DNA of 64,000 bases, taken from assembly GCF_001458355.1 (NCBI RefSeq), contig NZ_CYSA01000007.1, positions 2,501 through 66,500 of the forward strand, read 5' to 3'. Origin of the DNA: Thalassovita gelatinovora (lineage in GTDB: Bacteria; Pseudomonadota; Alphaproteobacteria; Rhodobacterales; Rhodobacteraceae). The translations under genes and the position numbers were made by a program. Shown in pieces: positions 1 through 8,811 of this stretch. Within the stretch, counting starts at the first letter, position 1. The number at the start of each line of letters is the position of its first letter. The notes under the pieces were generated by a model, which was not told where the DNA came from, searched no databases, and was given only the letters and a program-made list of their open reading frames with translations.

Positions 1-290
1 CAGTCCCAGTGTTGCTGATCATCCTCTAAAACCAGCTATAGATCGTAGACTTGGTAGGCCATTACCCCACCAACTATCTAATCTAACGCGGGCCAATCCC
101 TCACCGAAATTCTTTCCCCCGAAGGGCGTATAAGGTATTACTCACCGTTTCCAGTGGCTATTCCTTAGTGAAGGGTATGTTCCCACGCGTTACTAACCCG
201 TCCGCCGCTCACCCCGAAGGGTGCGCTCGACTTGCATGTGTTAAGCCTGCCGCCAGCGTTCGTTCTGAGCCAGGATCAAACTCTCAAGTT
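1..290 (-). rRNA. rrs: 16S ribosomal RNA, 5' part, cut by the window edge
   Basis: Read on the minus strand, the segment begins near 290 with the universal 16S 5' end (AGAGTTTGATCCTGGCTCAG, about 266-285) and runs through the AACGAACGCTGGCGGCAGG block and the V1/V2 region to the left edge. Variable positions look like Rhodobacterales 16S. Only about the first 290 nt of the gene are inside the window; the rest of the operon lies to the left. The exact mature 5' end is estimated from the conserved sequence. Confidence 0.97.
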
Positions 291-704
291 GAAAAGCACT
301 TACATGCTTATCCTTGACGTTCGAACCTCTGCACATCACTTCCCGATCGGCTAAGATCGGGAATTGTCTCTGTTTGTTGTGCTTCGGGTTTCATCAGAAA
401 CCGAAAGCCGTACAAACAGTGAAGCTGACTATCCATCATCGGACCGAAATCCTAGGTAGTTGATATGTGCAGTTGTTTGTTCATCGAATGAACCAAACCG
501 CCCACATATCTCTTCAGATACCAAATTGTCAAAGAGCGCGGACCCGAAAGTCCAGAGACAAAATCAACCGACTGCGCTAAATACTAACTAGCGCCGCCCG
601 CTTCATAAACCTCAATAATGTGCCGCTTCGCTTCCCTCAAGAGCACCGCCCCGTCGTTCCGTCCCGCGTCCCAACCGCGCCTCAGCGCCGCCGGTGAAGT
701 TGGC
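291..704 (-). promoter_or_regulatory. rRNA operon leader with boxA and stem-loops
   Basis: This is the transcribed leader between the probable rrn promoter and 16S. A boxA-like antitermination site, GCTCTTTGACAA, lies at 526-537 and differs from the E. coli core GCTCTTTAACAA at one base. Three possible stems are visible: 462-469 with 503-510 (GATATGTG with CACATATC), a small hairpin inside it at 479-493 (GTTCAT with ATGAAC), and a 9-bp hairpin at 340-363. Such elements bind Nus factors and guide pre-16S processing in known rrn operons; these roles are inferred here. Confidence 0.7.
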
Positions 705-768
705 TTCTAAGGATGGTTCGGATGAGTCGCAAGTCCTTTTTACCAAATATGATATTTTTTTCCGATTT
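705..768 (-). promoter_or_regulatory. rrnP: probable rrn promoter with AT-rich upstream element
   Basis: On the minus strand a TTGCGA -35 candidate (727-732) is followed 16 bp later by TTAGAA (705-710) as -10 candidate. Directly upstream, 733-768 is unusually rich in A and T, like an UP element. The position about 400 nt before 16S suits an rrn promoter. The hexamers are imperfect and tandem promoters are possible. Confidence 0.45.
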
Positions 769-899
769 ACCCCTCCCTGATCGCTCACACACATGCGTAG
801 TCGCCTTATGAACAGTATCCGCCGCCCCTCCTTTTCCTTCGGAGTCCTGCTGTCCAGGCCAGTACGGGAACGGTGCTGGGTTCCTTTTTTCAACGTCAT

Positions 900-1004
900 T
901 TAACCGTCCGCAACTCGGTTCAATCCGGTTTGGGTGGCATCGGAGTTGATGTCAGCGTCGATCTTCTGCGCATCCGTGAACTTCGACGCTTTCATGCGTT
1001 TCAT
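900..1004 (-). pseudogene. 5' fragment of an IS3-family OrfA (transposase helix-turn-helix protein)
   Basis: On the minus strand an AGGAG ribosome site precedes ATG codons at 1004 and 995. From 995 the peptide begins MKASKFTDAQK, the usual opening of IS3-family OrfA proteins of the MKxSKFSEAQK type. After about 11 residues the similarity stops, and the frame ends at a TAA at 900-902 instead of continuing for about 90 residues. This looks like the left end of an insertion sequence whose remainder has been lost. The call rests on a short match. Confidence 0.55.
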
Positions 1005-1523
1005 CTCCTTTTCCCAGCAGGGGATGGGTTGCAGAAAACTCTAAGCGATTGCGGTCCAGTTTTCGCGGATCACATCACCCGATAAATTCATTGCACAGTT
1101 CAGCATGTTCATTTCATAGGCCACCATTTTCGTTTCACGAAAGACAGAAATTGCTGTCTTTTTCCATGGTTGCATCAAAGCTTGCTAAATACTGCGGGCA
1201 TATAATTTTCGTGAAGCTGGGTTCAGACCCCATTAATCGGGTAGCGATGACCCGCCAACTGATGCCGCGGCTTCTAGATCAGAACGGCTTGCGGCTTTTC
1301 TTCACCTGTACAAAGTCGCTTCGTCCCTCGCGACATGTCCAGCCCCACAGTGCCCGCGATCCAAAGCGGCCACTGTCGATCATACTTTTTCATCGATAGA
1401 GCAGTCACACCGTTCGCTTACAGTAGAGTTGACTTCGCCAGATACCATCCAACGATTGGGGCGTAGCTCACTTTTCATTCCGGCGACCGCTGCCTAGGGT
1501 GGATGGGACAGAAGGAGACTGGA
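1005..1523. other. gene-poor spacer between the IS remnant and glycerate kinase
   Basis: No believable gene is seen on either strand: the open frames lack ribosome sites and protein-like composition. A short hairpin lies at 1140-1161 (AAAGACAG, 6-nt loop, CTGTCTTT) followed by two further T residues, a weak terminator candidate on the plus strand. The 1005-1085 part may still belong to the IS leader. The glycerate kinase promoter should lie in this stretch but could not be singled out. Confidence 0.5.
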
Positions 1524-2792
1524 ATGGATGAACGCGCCTTCCTGACAGATTTGTTCAACGCGGCGATCCGCGCGGCCGACCCGAAAACCGCATTGCAGGC
1601 CTGCTTGCCCGACAAACCCAAAGGCCGCACCGTGGTCATCGGTGCCGGCAAGGGCGCGGCGCAATTGGCATGCGCTTTTGAAGATCTGTGGGGGGAACCA
1701 GTCGAGGGCGTTGTGGTGACGCGCTATGGCTATGGCTGCGCTTGCCGTCATGTGACCCTGCTGGAAGCCGCCCACCCGGTCCCGGATGACGCAGGAAAAC
1801 GCGCTGCGAAAGCAATGGTCGAAGCCGTCTCAGGATTGGGCAAAGACGATCTGGTGGTGGCGTTGATTTGCGGCGGTGGATCCGCTTTGCTGGCCGCCCC
1901 GGCCGAAGGATTGGATCTGGCGGACGAGATCGCGCTCAACCAAGCACTTTTGGCCAGCGGCGCACCGATCGGGGCGATGAACGCGGTGCGCAAACAGATC
2001 AGCCAGATCAAGGGAGGTCGGTTGGCAGCGGCGGCATTCCCGGCCAAAGTGGTGTCGCTGATCGTATCGGATGTTCCCGGCGATGATCCGGCCCAAGTGG
2101 CCAGCGGCCCGACCGTGCCGGATCAGGTGGGCCGGGCCGAGGCGTTGGCGGCGATCCGCGATTACGGGATTGAATTGCCGCAACGGCTGGTCGATTTTTT
2201 GACCACTGCGCCCGAAGACGCCCCCGCCCCGGACGATCCGCGCTTTGCCGGTCACGAGGTGCATGTCATCGCGTCGGCCGCCAAATCTCTGGATGCTGCG
2301 GCTGCGCTGGCTGAAGCCAGAGGCGTGTCGGCGGCGGTCCTGTCGGACGCCATCGAAGGTGAAGCGCGCGATGTGGCCAAAGTCCATGCCGCCATTGCCC
2401 GCGAAGTGGAAGGCAAAGCGCGCCCATTTGCGCCACCTGTCGTGTTGCTGTCGGGGGGCGAAACCACTGTGACACTGCGCGGCACTGGCAAAGGCGGTCG
2501 CAACAGTGAATTCCTGTTGTCTCTGGCGCTGGAAATCGACGGCTGCACCGGTATCACCGCGTTGGCGGCAGATACTGACGGGATTGACGGCTCCGAAAAC
2601 AATGCCGGCGCCTTTGCCGATGGCACCACAGCAAAGGCGATGCGGGTGGCGGGGGTCGATCCGGCAGGGGCATTGGCCGACAACGATGCCTATACAGCCT
2701 TTCACGCGGTCGGAGGATTGTTCGAACCCGGTCCGACGGGAACGAACGTCAATGATTTCCGGGCGATCCTGATCCGCGATGACCGGGACTGA
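1524..2792 (+). CDS. glycerate 2-kinase (MOFRL family)
   Basis: This enzyme phosphorylates D-glycerate with ATP to 2-phosphoglycerate, the last step of glyoxylate/serine and tartrate routes into glycolysis; it acts in the cytoplasm. Visible motifs are [10 protein letters not shown] (40-49), CGGGSALL (116-123), [10 protein letters not shown] with SGPT (181-197), and a C-terminal MOFRL domain from about residue 305 with SGGETT and GKGGRNSEF. The length of 422 residues fits the GckA/TtuD group. The ATG at 1524 was chosen over the in-frame ATG at 1503 because AGAAGGAG stands just before it. It is a single gene, convergent with the OmpA-like gene. The glycolate oxidase genes elsewhere in this window would feed the same route. 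Confidence 0.93.
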   Translation: MDERAFLTDLFNAAIRAADPKTALQACLPDKPKGRTVVIGAGKGAAQLACAFEDLWGEPVEGVVVTRYGYGCACRHVTLLEAAHPVPDDAGKRAAKAMVEAVSGLGKDDLVVALICGGGSALLAAPAEGLDLADEIALNQALLASGAPIGAMNAVRKQISQIKGGRLAAAAFPAKVVSLIVSDVPGDDPAQVASGPTVPDQVGRAEALAAIRDYGIELPQRLVDFLTTAPEDAPAPDDPRFAGHEVHVIASAAKSLDAAAALAEARGVSAAVLSDAIEGEARDVAKVHAAIAREVEGKARPFAPPVVLLSGGETTVTLRGTGKGGRNSEFLLSLALEIDGCTGITALAADTDGIDGSENNAGAFADGTTAKAMRVAGVDPAGALADNDAYTAFHAVGGLFEPGPTGTNVNDFRAILIRDDRD

Positions 2793-2809
2793 CCTTCAGG
2801 CCCGCAATA

Positions 2810-3751
2810 TCAGTCGGTATTCAACAACACCGCTTCAACCCGACGGTTGGTATCGCGGCCCGCAGCGGTCTGATTCGGCGCGATCGGGGCGAGATAGCCC
2901 ATGCCTTCGGCGCTCAATTGTCCGCGCGCCACGCTATATCGGCTGACCAGCCGTTCCAGAACCGACGCGGCACGTTTTTTAGACAACGCGATGTTTTGAT
3001 CCAGATTGCCGACGGCATCGGTATGACCGACCAATGCGATACGCCGGGTTTGATCTGCGTTTAGGAACACTGAAAGCGCTTCGAGCGAGGCATAGCTGCC
3101 TTCGCCCAGCGATGACGACCCGGTTTCAAAGGCCAAATCATCCAGAACCACATGGCCTTGGGCCACGAGCAATCCGGTCATGTCAGAGGACAGCAGGCTT
3201 TTGTCGGGACTGATCCCGGGGATGATGACATTGACCCCCGTATCGGCGCCTTGATTCTGGGACAGTTCCACCACCCGGATCAACTGTATGAACCCGGCAT
3301 TGGCGCTGCGACTGACCAGCAGGCCGAGGTGATCGTCAGGCCCGTGCCGCGCTGACAGAAACCGGAAATCGCCCAGATCGACATGCATCAGTGGGGCAGG
3401 CAGAACTTCGGTTTCGAAACGAAAATCGAAGCCGCCGCATCTCAGCGTATCGCATTCGAAAAGAACATCATACCCCGCCGCCAGCAACTGTTCGCGCAAC
3501 GGCGCCAACAGTTGCAGCGACGTCATCCCCTGTGCCGCGACGCGCCAGCTTTGCCTTGTAACACGGCCTTCTACCGAATCTGTCCACTGAGAGTTGTCGC
3601 TGTATGGGCCAAGCGGCAGGGCGTAACTGTCCAGATCGACCTTTTCATCGGCCAGAAGATCGGCCGCGCCCGGCAGTTGCAGTTCCAAAGCCGCGGCCGG
3701 TCCCGCAAGGGACAGGCCGAAAGCCAGAAATATAACCGACCCGATCCGCAT
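2810..3751 (-). CDS. OmpA-family outer-membrane/periplasmic protein
   Basis: A 313-residue exported protein. A signal peptide (MRIGSVIFLAFGLSLAG then AAA) is followed by a central region of about 180 residues that I do not recognise. The C-terminal OmpA-like domain lies at about 200-310, with the peptidoglycan-binding core GHTDAVGNLDQNIALSKKRA and the usual NRRVE end. Such domains anchor the outer membrane to peptidoglycan. The ATG at 3751 overlaps the TGA stop of the gene before it by one base (TGATG), so translation is probably coupled; a TTG one codon earlier is open but less likely. It is the last gene of a four-gene operon. Confidence 0.88.
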   Translation of the reverse strand: MRIGSVIFLAFGLSLAGPAAALELQLPGAADLLADEKVDLDSYALPLGPYSDNSQWTDSVEGRVTRQSWRVAAQGMTSLQLLAPLREQLLAAGYDVLFECDTLRCGGFDFRFETEVLPAPLMHVDLGDFRFLSARHGPDDHLGLLVSRSANAGFIQLIRVVELSQNQGADTGVNVIIPGISPDKSLLSSDMTGLLVAQGHVVLDDLAFETGSSSLGEGSYASLEALSVFLNADQTRRIALVGHTDAVGNLDQNIALSKKRAASVLERLVSRYSVARGQLSAEGMGYLAPIAPNQTAAGRDTNRRVEAVLLNTD

Positions 3752-4323
3752 CAACGGTGGCTGGCGTGATATTCATCATTGGGGCGCATATCGATCGCGG
3801 CGGCGACCCGGTTCGACATGTTGTAGAACCCGGTCGTATTGGCGATGTCGAAAATGTCGTGATCGCTGAACCCGACGTCGCGCAGCGCCTGGCGGTGATG
3901 TTCTTCTATCGTGGCGGGCGCATTGGTCAGCAGAACCGCAAAATCCAGCATCGCCTTTTGCCGCGGCGGCAGGTCGGCGACCCGGTAATTCATCACCAGC
4001 ATTTCACCCAGCTTTGCATCGCCGGACAATTCGCGCACCGCCGCGCCATGGGCGGTCAGGCAGTAAAAACATTTATTTTCTGCCGACACCGTCACCGCGA
4101 TCATTTCGCGTTCCAGCTTGCTGAGCCCGCTTTTGGCCAGCATCACGTTGTTATATAGCCCCGAAAAGGCATTCAGCTTGTCGATGTCGAACGCATGAGC
4201 GGCCAGAACATTGGGCACCAGCCCCAACTTTTCCTCGCAGATATTGAAATATTTCTGCGTTGCTTCCGGCAACGGATCGACCTGCGACAGGTTTAGCGCG
4301 GTGATCTTGTTTGTGTCACTCAT
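3751..4323 (-). CDS. AhpD-like peroxidase-related protein (carboxymuconolactone decarboxylase fold)
   Basis: A 190-residue protein of the uncharacterised peroxidase-related branch of the AhpD superfamily. The redox motif C85-F-Y-C88 with H92 a few residues later is present, as in AhpD proteins that reduce peroxides through a CxxC pair and a proton-relay His. It has no signal peptide, so it is cytoplasmic. The start at 4323 is preceded by GGGAG at good spacing, and a longer frame upstream only overlaps the preceding gene. The ATG overlaps the TGA of the GNAT gene (ATGA), and the stop overlaps the OmpA-like start. Its substrate is unknown. Confidence 0.87.
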   Translation of the reverse strand: MSDTNKITALNLSQVDPLPEATQKYFNICEEKLGLVPNVLAAHAFDIDKLNAFSGLYNNVMLAKSGLSKLEREMIAVTVSAENKCFYCLTAHGAAVRELSGDAKLGEMLVMNYRVADLPPRQKAMLDFAVLLTNAPATIEEHHRQALRDVGFSDHDIFDIANTTGFYNMSNRVAAAIDMRPNDEYHASHR

Positions 4324-5051
4324 GACATATCTCCCTGGTGTTTTCGGTAATGGTATTGTCCACAACGGGACATGCCCAAGCTTTGATATAGCGCATTCGC
4401 AGCGGCGTTTTCTTGTGTGCAGACGACGGAAATATGGCTGGCGCCGTTATCGCGGGCCCAGAATGCCGCCAACCGCATGAACCAGCGCGCCATGCCCTGT
4501 TTGCGCTGATGCGGCAGGACTTCCAGCGCATGCAGCATCGCGATGCCGTCATGGATGGCGACAAAGGCGGTACCGGCAGGGCTGTCTTTCAGGCGGCCCA
4601 GCAAAGATGTCTTGGGATCAGCGGCACGGTACATCACCGCGATTCGGCCCGGCCCGATTCCCCCTTTGGCCCAGATGTCGATTTGAATCGCCAATGGGTC
4701 CCAGACCGAAAAGGCCGTGACCGGCGGCGGGAATTCGGTGGCGATGTCGTCCACCGGCGCGATCCAGACATTTACCGGATCGACCACCGCGTATCCGCGG
4801 TCGGCCAGCATCGCATCGAGATCGTCCTGCCCCTGACGGATCTGGAACAGTCGAGGCTGCCCCAATTCCTGCATCGCCGCTTCGGCCAGTGGAATGTCGT
4901 CGACCGTTACCGGCTGTTTGGCGGTGGTGGCCGATACCCTTTGGCCGCCACCCTGACCTTCGCGGATCAGCCAGGGACCGAGGTCACGTGCCCCGGCGGC
5001 AGGCCAGGTTGCATCGATCACCGCGTATAGCTTTTCGAGGTCTTGATTCAT
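4320..5051 (-). CDS. GNAT-family N-acetyltransferase
   Basis: A 243-residue protein with a C-terminal GNAT acetyl-CoA-binding domain: a beta-strand ending in LEVLPHQRKQGMARWFM (the R/Q-x-x-G-x-G/A loop, here QRKQGMA) and later ENAAANALYQSLGM, the typical last GNAT motif. The N-terminal 130 residues are divergent. The acceptor substrate cannot be read from the sequence. It sits second in an operon with ATGA overlaps on both sides (5048-5051 with the CinA-like gene, 4320-4323 with the AhpD-like gene), so the four products are made together. Confidence 0.87.
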   Translation of the reverse strand: MNQDLEKLYAVIDATWPAAGARDLGPWLIREGQGGGQRVSATTAKQPVTVDDIPLAEAAMQELGQPRLFQIRQGQDDLDAMLADRGYAVVDPVNVWIAPVDDIATEFPPPVTAFSVWDPLAIQIDIWAKGGIGPGRIAVMYRAADPKTSLLGRLKDSPAGTAFVAIHDGIAMLHALEVLPHQRKQGMARWFMRLAAFWARDNGASHISVVCTQENAAANALYQSLGMSRCGQYHYRKHQGDMS

Positions 5052-5770
5052 TGTTGTACCATCCGCGCCAATTCGGTCATCGCCACATCCACTTTGGCAC
5101 CGTCTTGACCCCGGACCACGATATTGGTGCCGAACGCGCCGTTATGATTGAACGGGTAAGACCCGAAGGACAGATCGGGGAAATCCTTGGCCAACTGGCC
5201 CAGCGGCGCGGCGATTTCACCTTCCCCTCGCTCCACCCGAAGGCTTTGAGATAGCAACGGGGCACCGCCGGTCAAGGTAGGCAGAACACTGGCGACCATC
5301 GCCTCGAAAATGGTGGGGACACCGGCCATGACATGCACGTTTTCGATCGTGAAGCCGGGGGCGATGGAAATCGGATTGTCGATCAGCGTGGCCCCTGCGG
5401 GAATGCGTGCCATGCGCAGCCGAGCGTCGTTCAGTTCGGTCCCTGTGCGGGCATAATGCGCTTCCAGCAGAGCGCGGGCATCGGCGCGCACGTCGATCGA
5501 TACGCCAAAAGCCGCCGCGATGCTATCGGCGGTGATGTCATCATGGGTCGGCCCGATCCCGCCCGAGGTGAAGACATGGTCGTAACCCTGCGACAGCGCC
5601 CGCACCGACGCGACGATGGCGTCGGGATCATCGGCAACAAAACGGGCTTCGGCCAGGGTGATGCCATGTTTGGTCAATTCACCGGCAAGATGATGCATGT
5701 TGCTGTCGCGGGTACGGCCGGACAAAATTTCATCGCCAATGACCAGCATGGCGGCGGTTGGATTGATCAT
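5048..5770 (-). CDS. CinA-like N-terminal domain protein (MoCF/molybdopterin-binding fold)
   Basis: A 240-residue protein matching only the N-terminal half of CinA (competence/damage-inducible protein A): VIGDEILSGRTRDSN at residues 10-25 and SGGIGPTHDDIT further on are hallmarks of the MoCF fold. The C-terminal pyridine-nucleotide deamidase half of full-length CinA is absent, as in many alphaproteobacterial stand-alone forms. Such proteins have been linked to repair of NAD-type nucleotides; the exact role here is not shown. The start at 5770 has AGGAGA eight bases upstream, while a longer frame to 5818 has no ribosome site. First gene of the operon 5770-2810, divergent from sfsA. Confidence 0.9.
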   Translation of the reverse strand: MINPTAAMLVIGDEILSGRTRDSNMHHLAGELTKHGITLAEARFVADDPDAIVASVRALSQGYDHVFTSGGIGPTHDDITADSIAAAFGVSIDVRADARALLEAHYARTGTELNDARLRMARIPAGATLIDNPISIAPGFTIENVHVMAGVPTIFEAMVASVLPTLTGGAPLLSQSLRVERGEGEIAAPLGQLAKDFPDLSFGSYPFNHNGAFGTNIVVRGQDGAKVDVAMTELARMVQQ

Positions 5771-5816
5771 CGCCCCTCTCCTTGCGAAAGCGTCAGTCCC
5801 GGTATAGGCGCGGGAC

Positions 5817-6518
5817 ATGCGCTTTCAAACCCCTCTTGTGCCCGCAGTGCTGATCCGCCGCTACAAACGGTTCCTGGCCGATGCCCGGCTTGAAGACGGA
5901 CGGGAAATTACTGCCCATTGCGCCAATCCCGGGTCGATGATGGGGCTGGCAGAACCGGGAATGCGGATTTGGCTGGAACCCAATGACGATCCTAAAAAAA
6001 AACTGAAATATGGCTGGCGTTTGGTCGAACATGACCACGGTCATTTCACCGGCGTCGATACGTCAGTGCCGAACCGGGCGCTGAAAGCAGCGTTGCAGGC
6101 GGGCACAGTGCCGGGGTTGCAATACCCGCAAGTGCGTCCCGAGGTAAAATACGGCGAAAATAGCCGCATTGATTTCCTGCTTTCCGATGACACGTCCCGC
6201 GCCTTCGTCGAGGTGAAGTCGGTCACGCTGTGCCGCCGGGCAGGGTTTGCCGAATTTCCCGACAGCGTCACCGCACGGGGGTTGAAACATCTGGACGAAT
6301 TGGCACGGGTCGCAGCAGAAGGAGACCGCGCGGTCATGTTGTATCTGGTGCAGCGCACCGATTGCGACAGGGTCGGCATCGCGGCCGATATCGATCAGGC
6401 CTATGCGGCCGGCCTGACCCGGGCGCGGGACGCTGGGGTCGAGGTGATGGCCTTCGATTGCCGGATTTCGCCCCAGGAGATCAAACTGGGCACGGCGCTT
6501 CCCTTCGTTGAGGCGTGA
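5817..6518 (+). CDS. sfsA: SfsA family nuclease-like DNA-binding protein
   Basis: A 233-residue protein with the classic SfsA features: an N-terminal OB-like domain (LIRRYKRFLADARLEDG, HCANPGSM), then a PD-(D/E)XK-like nuclease core with RIDFLL, FVEVKSVTL, FPDSVTARGLKHL and LYLVQRTDC. E. coli SfsA was first described as a sugar-fermentation stimulator and binds DNA; nuclease activity has been proposed for the family. The ATG has no clear ribosome site, and the promoter must lie in the 46-bp gap facing the CinA-like gene. Length is normal for the family. Confidence 0.95.
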   Translation: MRFQTPLVPAVLIRRYKRFLADARLEDGREITAHCANPGSMMGLAEPGMRIWLEPNDDPKKKLKYGWRLVEHDHGHFTGVDTSVPNRALKAALQAGTVPGLQYPQVRPEVKYGENSRIDFLLSDDTSRAFVEVKSVTLCRRAGFAEFPDSVTARGLKHLDELARVAAEGDRAVMLYLVQRTDCDRVGIAADIDQAYAAGLTRARDAGVEVMAFDCRISPQEIKLGTALPFVEA

Positions 6519-6600
6519 TCAGCGCCATATCCTGCCCATGGGAAAAGGGGATGGCATTCGTCCTCTGGCACTTACTGATCATCTGTCTTAAATAGAGACC

Positions 6601-7449
6601 ATGATTTTCAATTTCGGCAAGAAGGTGGACCCGGTGAACGAAACGCATCAGGGACGTATGACGCGCGATGGTATTCGCATCCATGAATCCGGCGATTTCG
6701 CGGGCATGCACAAGGCGGGGGCCTTGGCGGCCCAAATTCTGGACGAGATGATCGAGCATGTGTTTCCCGGTCAGACCACCGCAGAAATCGACCGTATTAT
6801 CGAGGACAAGGTGAATGCGGCCGGAGCGAAATCCGCCACGATCGGCTATAAGGGCTACAAGCACGCCAGTTGCATCAGCATCAACCATGTGGTCTGCCAC
6901 GGCATTCCGGGCGACAAGAAATTGAAGGATGGCGATATCCTGAATATCGACGTCACCGTGATCGTCGATGGCTGGTTCGGCGATACCAGCCGGATGTATG
7001 TCGCTGGAAAGCTGAACCGCAAGGCCGAGCGCTTGATCCAGATTACCCATGATGCCCTGTTCATGGGCATCGAGATGGTCCGCCCCGGCAACACCTTCGG
7101 CGATATCGGTCATGCGATTCAGGCTTATGTCGAAGGGCACCGGATGAGTGTAGTGCGCGATTTTTGCGGTCATGGGTTGGGTCGCGTGTTCCACGCACCG
7201 CCCAATGTGCTGCATTACGGCCGCCCCGGCACCGGACCGGTTCTGGAAGAAGGCATGTTCTTCACCATCGAACCGATGGTGAATTTGGGTCGGCCGGAAA
7301 CCAAGGTTCTGGCAGATGACTGGACCGCGGTGACCCGCGATAAATCGCTGAGTGCGCAGTTCGAGCATTCGATCGGTGTGACGGCGGACGGCTATGACAT
7401 TTTCACCCTGTCACCTGCGGGTAAGTTCCACCCGACCTATTCGGCGTGA
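6601..7449 (+). CDS. map: methionine aminopeptidase, type I
   Basis: Removes the initiator methionine from new proteins in the cytoplasm using two metal ions. The metal-ligand and catalytic motifs can be read: HVVCHGIPG, NIDVTVIVDGWFGDTSRM (two Asp ligands), CGHGLGRVFH (His), FTIEPMV (Glu) and QFEHSIGV (Glu). At 282 residues with ATG 6601 it has about 20 extra N-terminal residues. A GTG at 6634 with AAGGTGG just before it is a strong alternative start, and ATG 6658 is also possible. It follows sfsA by 82 bp in the same direction, possibly with its own promoter. Confidence 0.96.
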   Translation: MIFNFGKKVDPVNETHQGRMTRDGIRIHESGDFAGMHKAGALAAQILDEMIEHVFPGQTTAEIDRIIEDKVNAAGAKSATIGYKGYKHASCISINHVVCHGIPGDKKLKDGDILNIDVTVIVDGWFGDTSRMYVAGKLNRKAERLIQITHDALFMGIEMVRPGNTFGDIGHAIQAYVEGHRMSVVRDFCGHGLGRVFHAPPNVLHYGRPGTGPVLEEGMFFTIEPMVNLGRPETKVLADDWTAVTRDKSLSAQFEHSIGVTADGYDIFTLSPAGKFHPTYSA

Positions 7450-7672
7450 AACGGGGCAAGGGGGCGCTGCCCGGCCTTTGATTGCATATAAACACTCGGA
7501 TCAATGTCTGCCTTCATCTGTATCTTTCGATCGACGATGTGAGTTCAAAAATCGCACCGGGGCGGCGAGCTGAAGACACCATTGTATTTGGTTTCTGCCG
7601 CCGCAGTCATGGCCGTTCCGATTTCGTCGAATGCAACTGAACACAAGACTGAAGTTCACTGACAACGACGGC

Positions 7673-8809
7673 TCATCCGCTGGATTCAATAGAGCGGCGA
7701 AAAAGGACAAGGCTGATTGATAGGAAAACGGTGCCAAGCCCTGCAATTGTCAGGACTTGAGGCCAGACCACGTCGAACCCAGCGGCCCGGAACAGCACAG
7801 AATTGGCAAAGTCGAGGTAATGCCGCGAGGGCAACAACCAAGTGACATGTTGCAGGAGTTCAGGCTGGTTTTCAACTGGGCTGACGCCACCGGAAAGCTG
7901 CATGATCGGCAAGTAGGTCAGCATGAACAACATGGCGAATTGCGCCATCGAACGGGCTAGAGTGGCCAGCATGATGCCGATGGCGGCGGTGGCAAAGATG
8001 AACAGCCCCGTGCCGACAAGCAACAGCGGCACCGAGCCGACGAGAGGCACTGCCATGGCCCCCTGTACGACGAAAACAAGCGACATGGCGAAGGCCGCGA
8101 TGAGGATCAACCCGTTGGCCCAGATCTTGGCGAGCGCGATGTCGAAGGAGGTGAGCGGCATGACCATCAGGTGTTCGATCGTGCCGCGTTCGCGCTCGCG
8201 GATCAGCGCGGCGCCCGTCAGCAGGATCGTCAGCATCGAAAGGTTGTCCAGCAACGCGGAGATCGGCCCAGTCCAGGAGGCGTCGCCGGTCGGGTTGAAA
8301 GCCAACCGGGTGACGAGAGTGGCACCGCCCTCCTCGCTTGGATCGGTGCGGGTGAGGAACCGCGCCACTTCGGTTTCCAGTACCAAAGCGATCATCGTTG
8401 CCCCGTCAGAGACGATGGCGGCCCGGGTGGCGTCGATGGTCAGCAAGAGTTCGGTCAGTCGGCCCCGGCGCAGATCGGCCTCGAACCCGGCAGGCAGCGA
8501 CAGCGCGAACATGAATGCCCCGTTGTCAAGGCCCGCCCCGATCTCGTCGGCGCTGATATAGGTCGGAGGCAAGAAATCCGGTGCCAGGAATCCGGCGGCA
8601 ATGGCGCGGCTGAGTGCCGAGTTGTCTTCGTCGACGATCGCGATAGTCATGTTGGTGGTGCCGCCGCCGCCCGGGCTGTGGTCCTCGCCACCGCCTGCCA
8701 CGACCATTAGCGTGAACGCCATGATGATCATCACCACCAGGGAGACATCCGACAGCACGGCCCTCAGCTCTTTCGTGCCCAGCCAGAAGATGCGCGTCAT
8801 CCTGTCCAT
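7673..8809 (-). CDS. ABC-2 type transport permease, YhhJ-like
   Basis: A 378-residue inner-membrane protein of the ABC-2 permease family: one N-terminal membrane segment (about residues 18-38), a large periplasmic loop (about 45-180), then five hydrophobic segments to the C-terminus. Size and context match E. coli YhhJ. The ATG at 8809 is two bases after the stop of the RbbA-like gene and has GGAG upstream; the open frame continues further upstream but only inside that gene. It is the last gene of an adaptor / ATPase-permease / permease export operon. The exported substrate is unknown; relatives have been linked to drug or toxic-compound efflux. Confidence 0.88.
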   Translation of the reverse strand: MDRMTRIFWLGTKELRAVLSDVSLVVMIIMAFTLMVVAGGGEDHSPGGGGTTNMTIAIVDEDNSALSRAIAAGFLAPDFLPPTYISADEIGAGLDNGAFMFALSLPAGFEADLRRGRLTELLLTIDATRAAIVSDGATMIALVLETEVARFLTRTDPSEEGGATLVTRLAFNPTGDASWTGPISALLDNLSMLTILLTGAALIRERERGTIEHLMVMPLTSFDIALAKIWANGLILIAAFAMSLVFVVQGAMAVPLVGSVPLLLVGTGLFIFATAAIGIMLATLARSMAQFAMLFMLTYLPIMQLSGGVSPVENQPELLQHVTWLLPSRHYLDFANSVLFRAAGFDVVWPQVLTIAGLGTVFLSISLVLFRRSIESSG

Positions 8810-8811
8810 GC

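Noticed and set aside
612-899. 95-residue open frame on the minus strand
   Set aside because: It covers the probable rrn promoter and leader start, has biased composition and no ribosome site.
1049-1399. 116-residue plus-strand open frame
   Set aside because: Composition is not protein-like, no ribosome site, no recognisable family; treated as spacer.
1830-2705. 291-residue minus-strand open frame
   Set aside because: It is the antisense shadow of glycerate kinase, which has clear motifs.
7501-7746. 81-residue minus-strand open frame after the YhhJ-like gene
   Set aside because: It overlaps the 3' end of the permease gene in another frame and has no ribosome site or family features.
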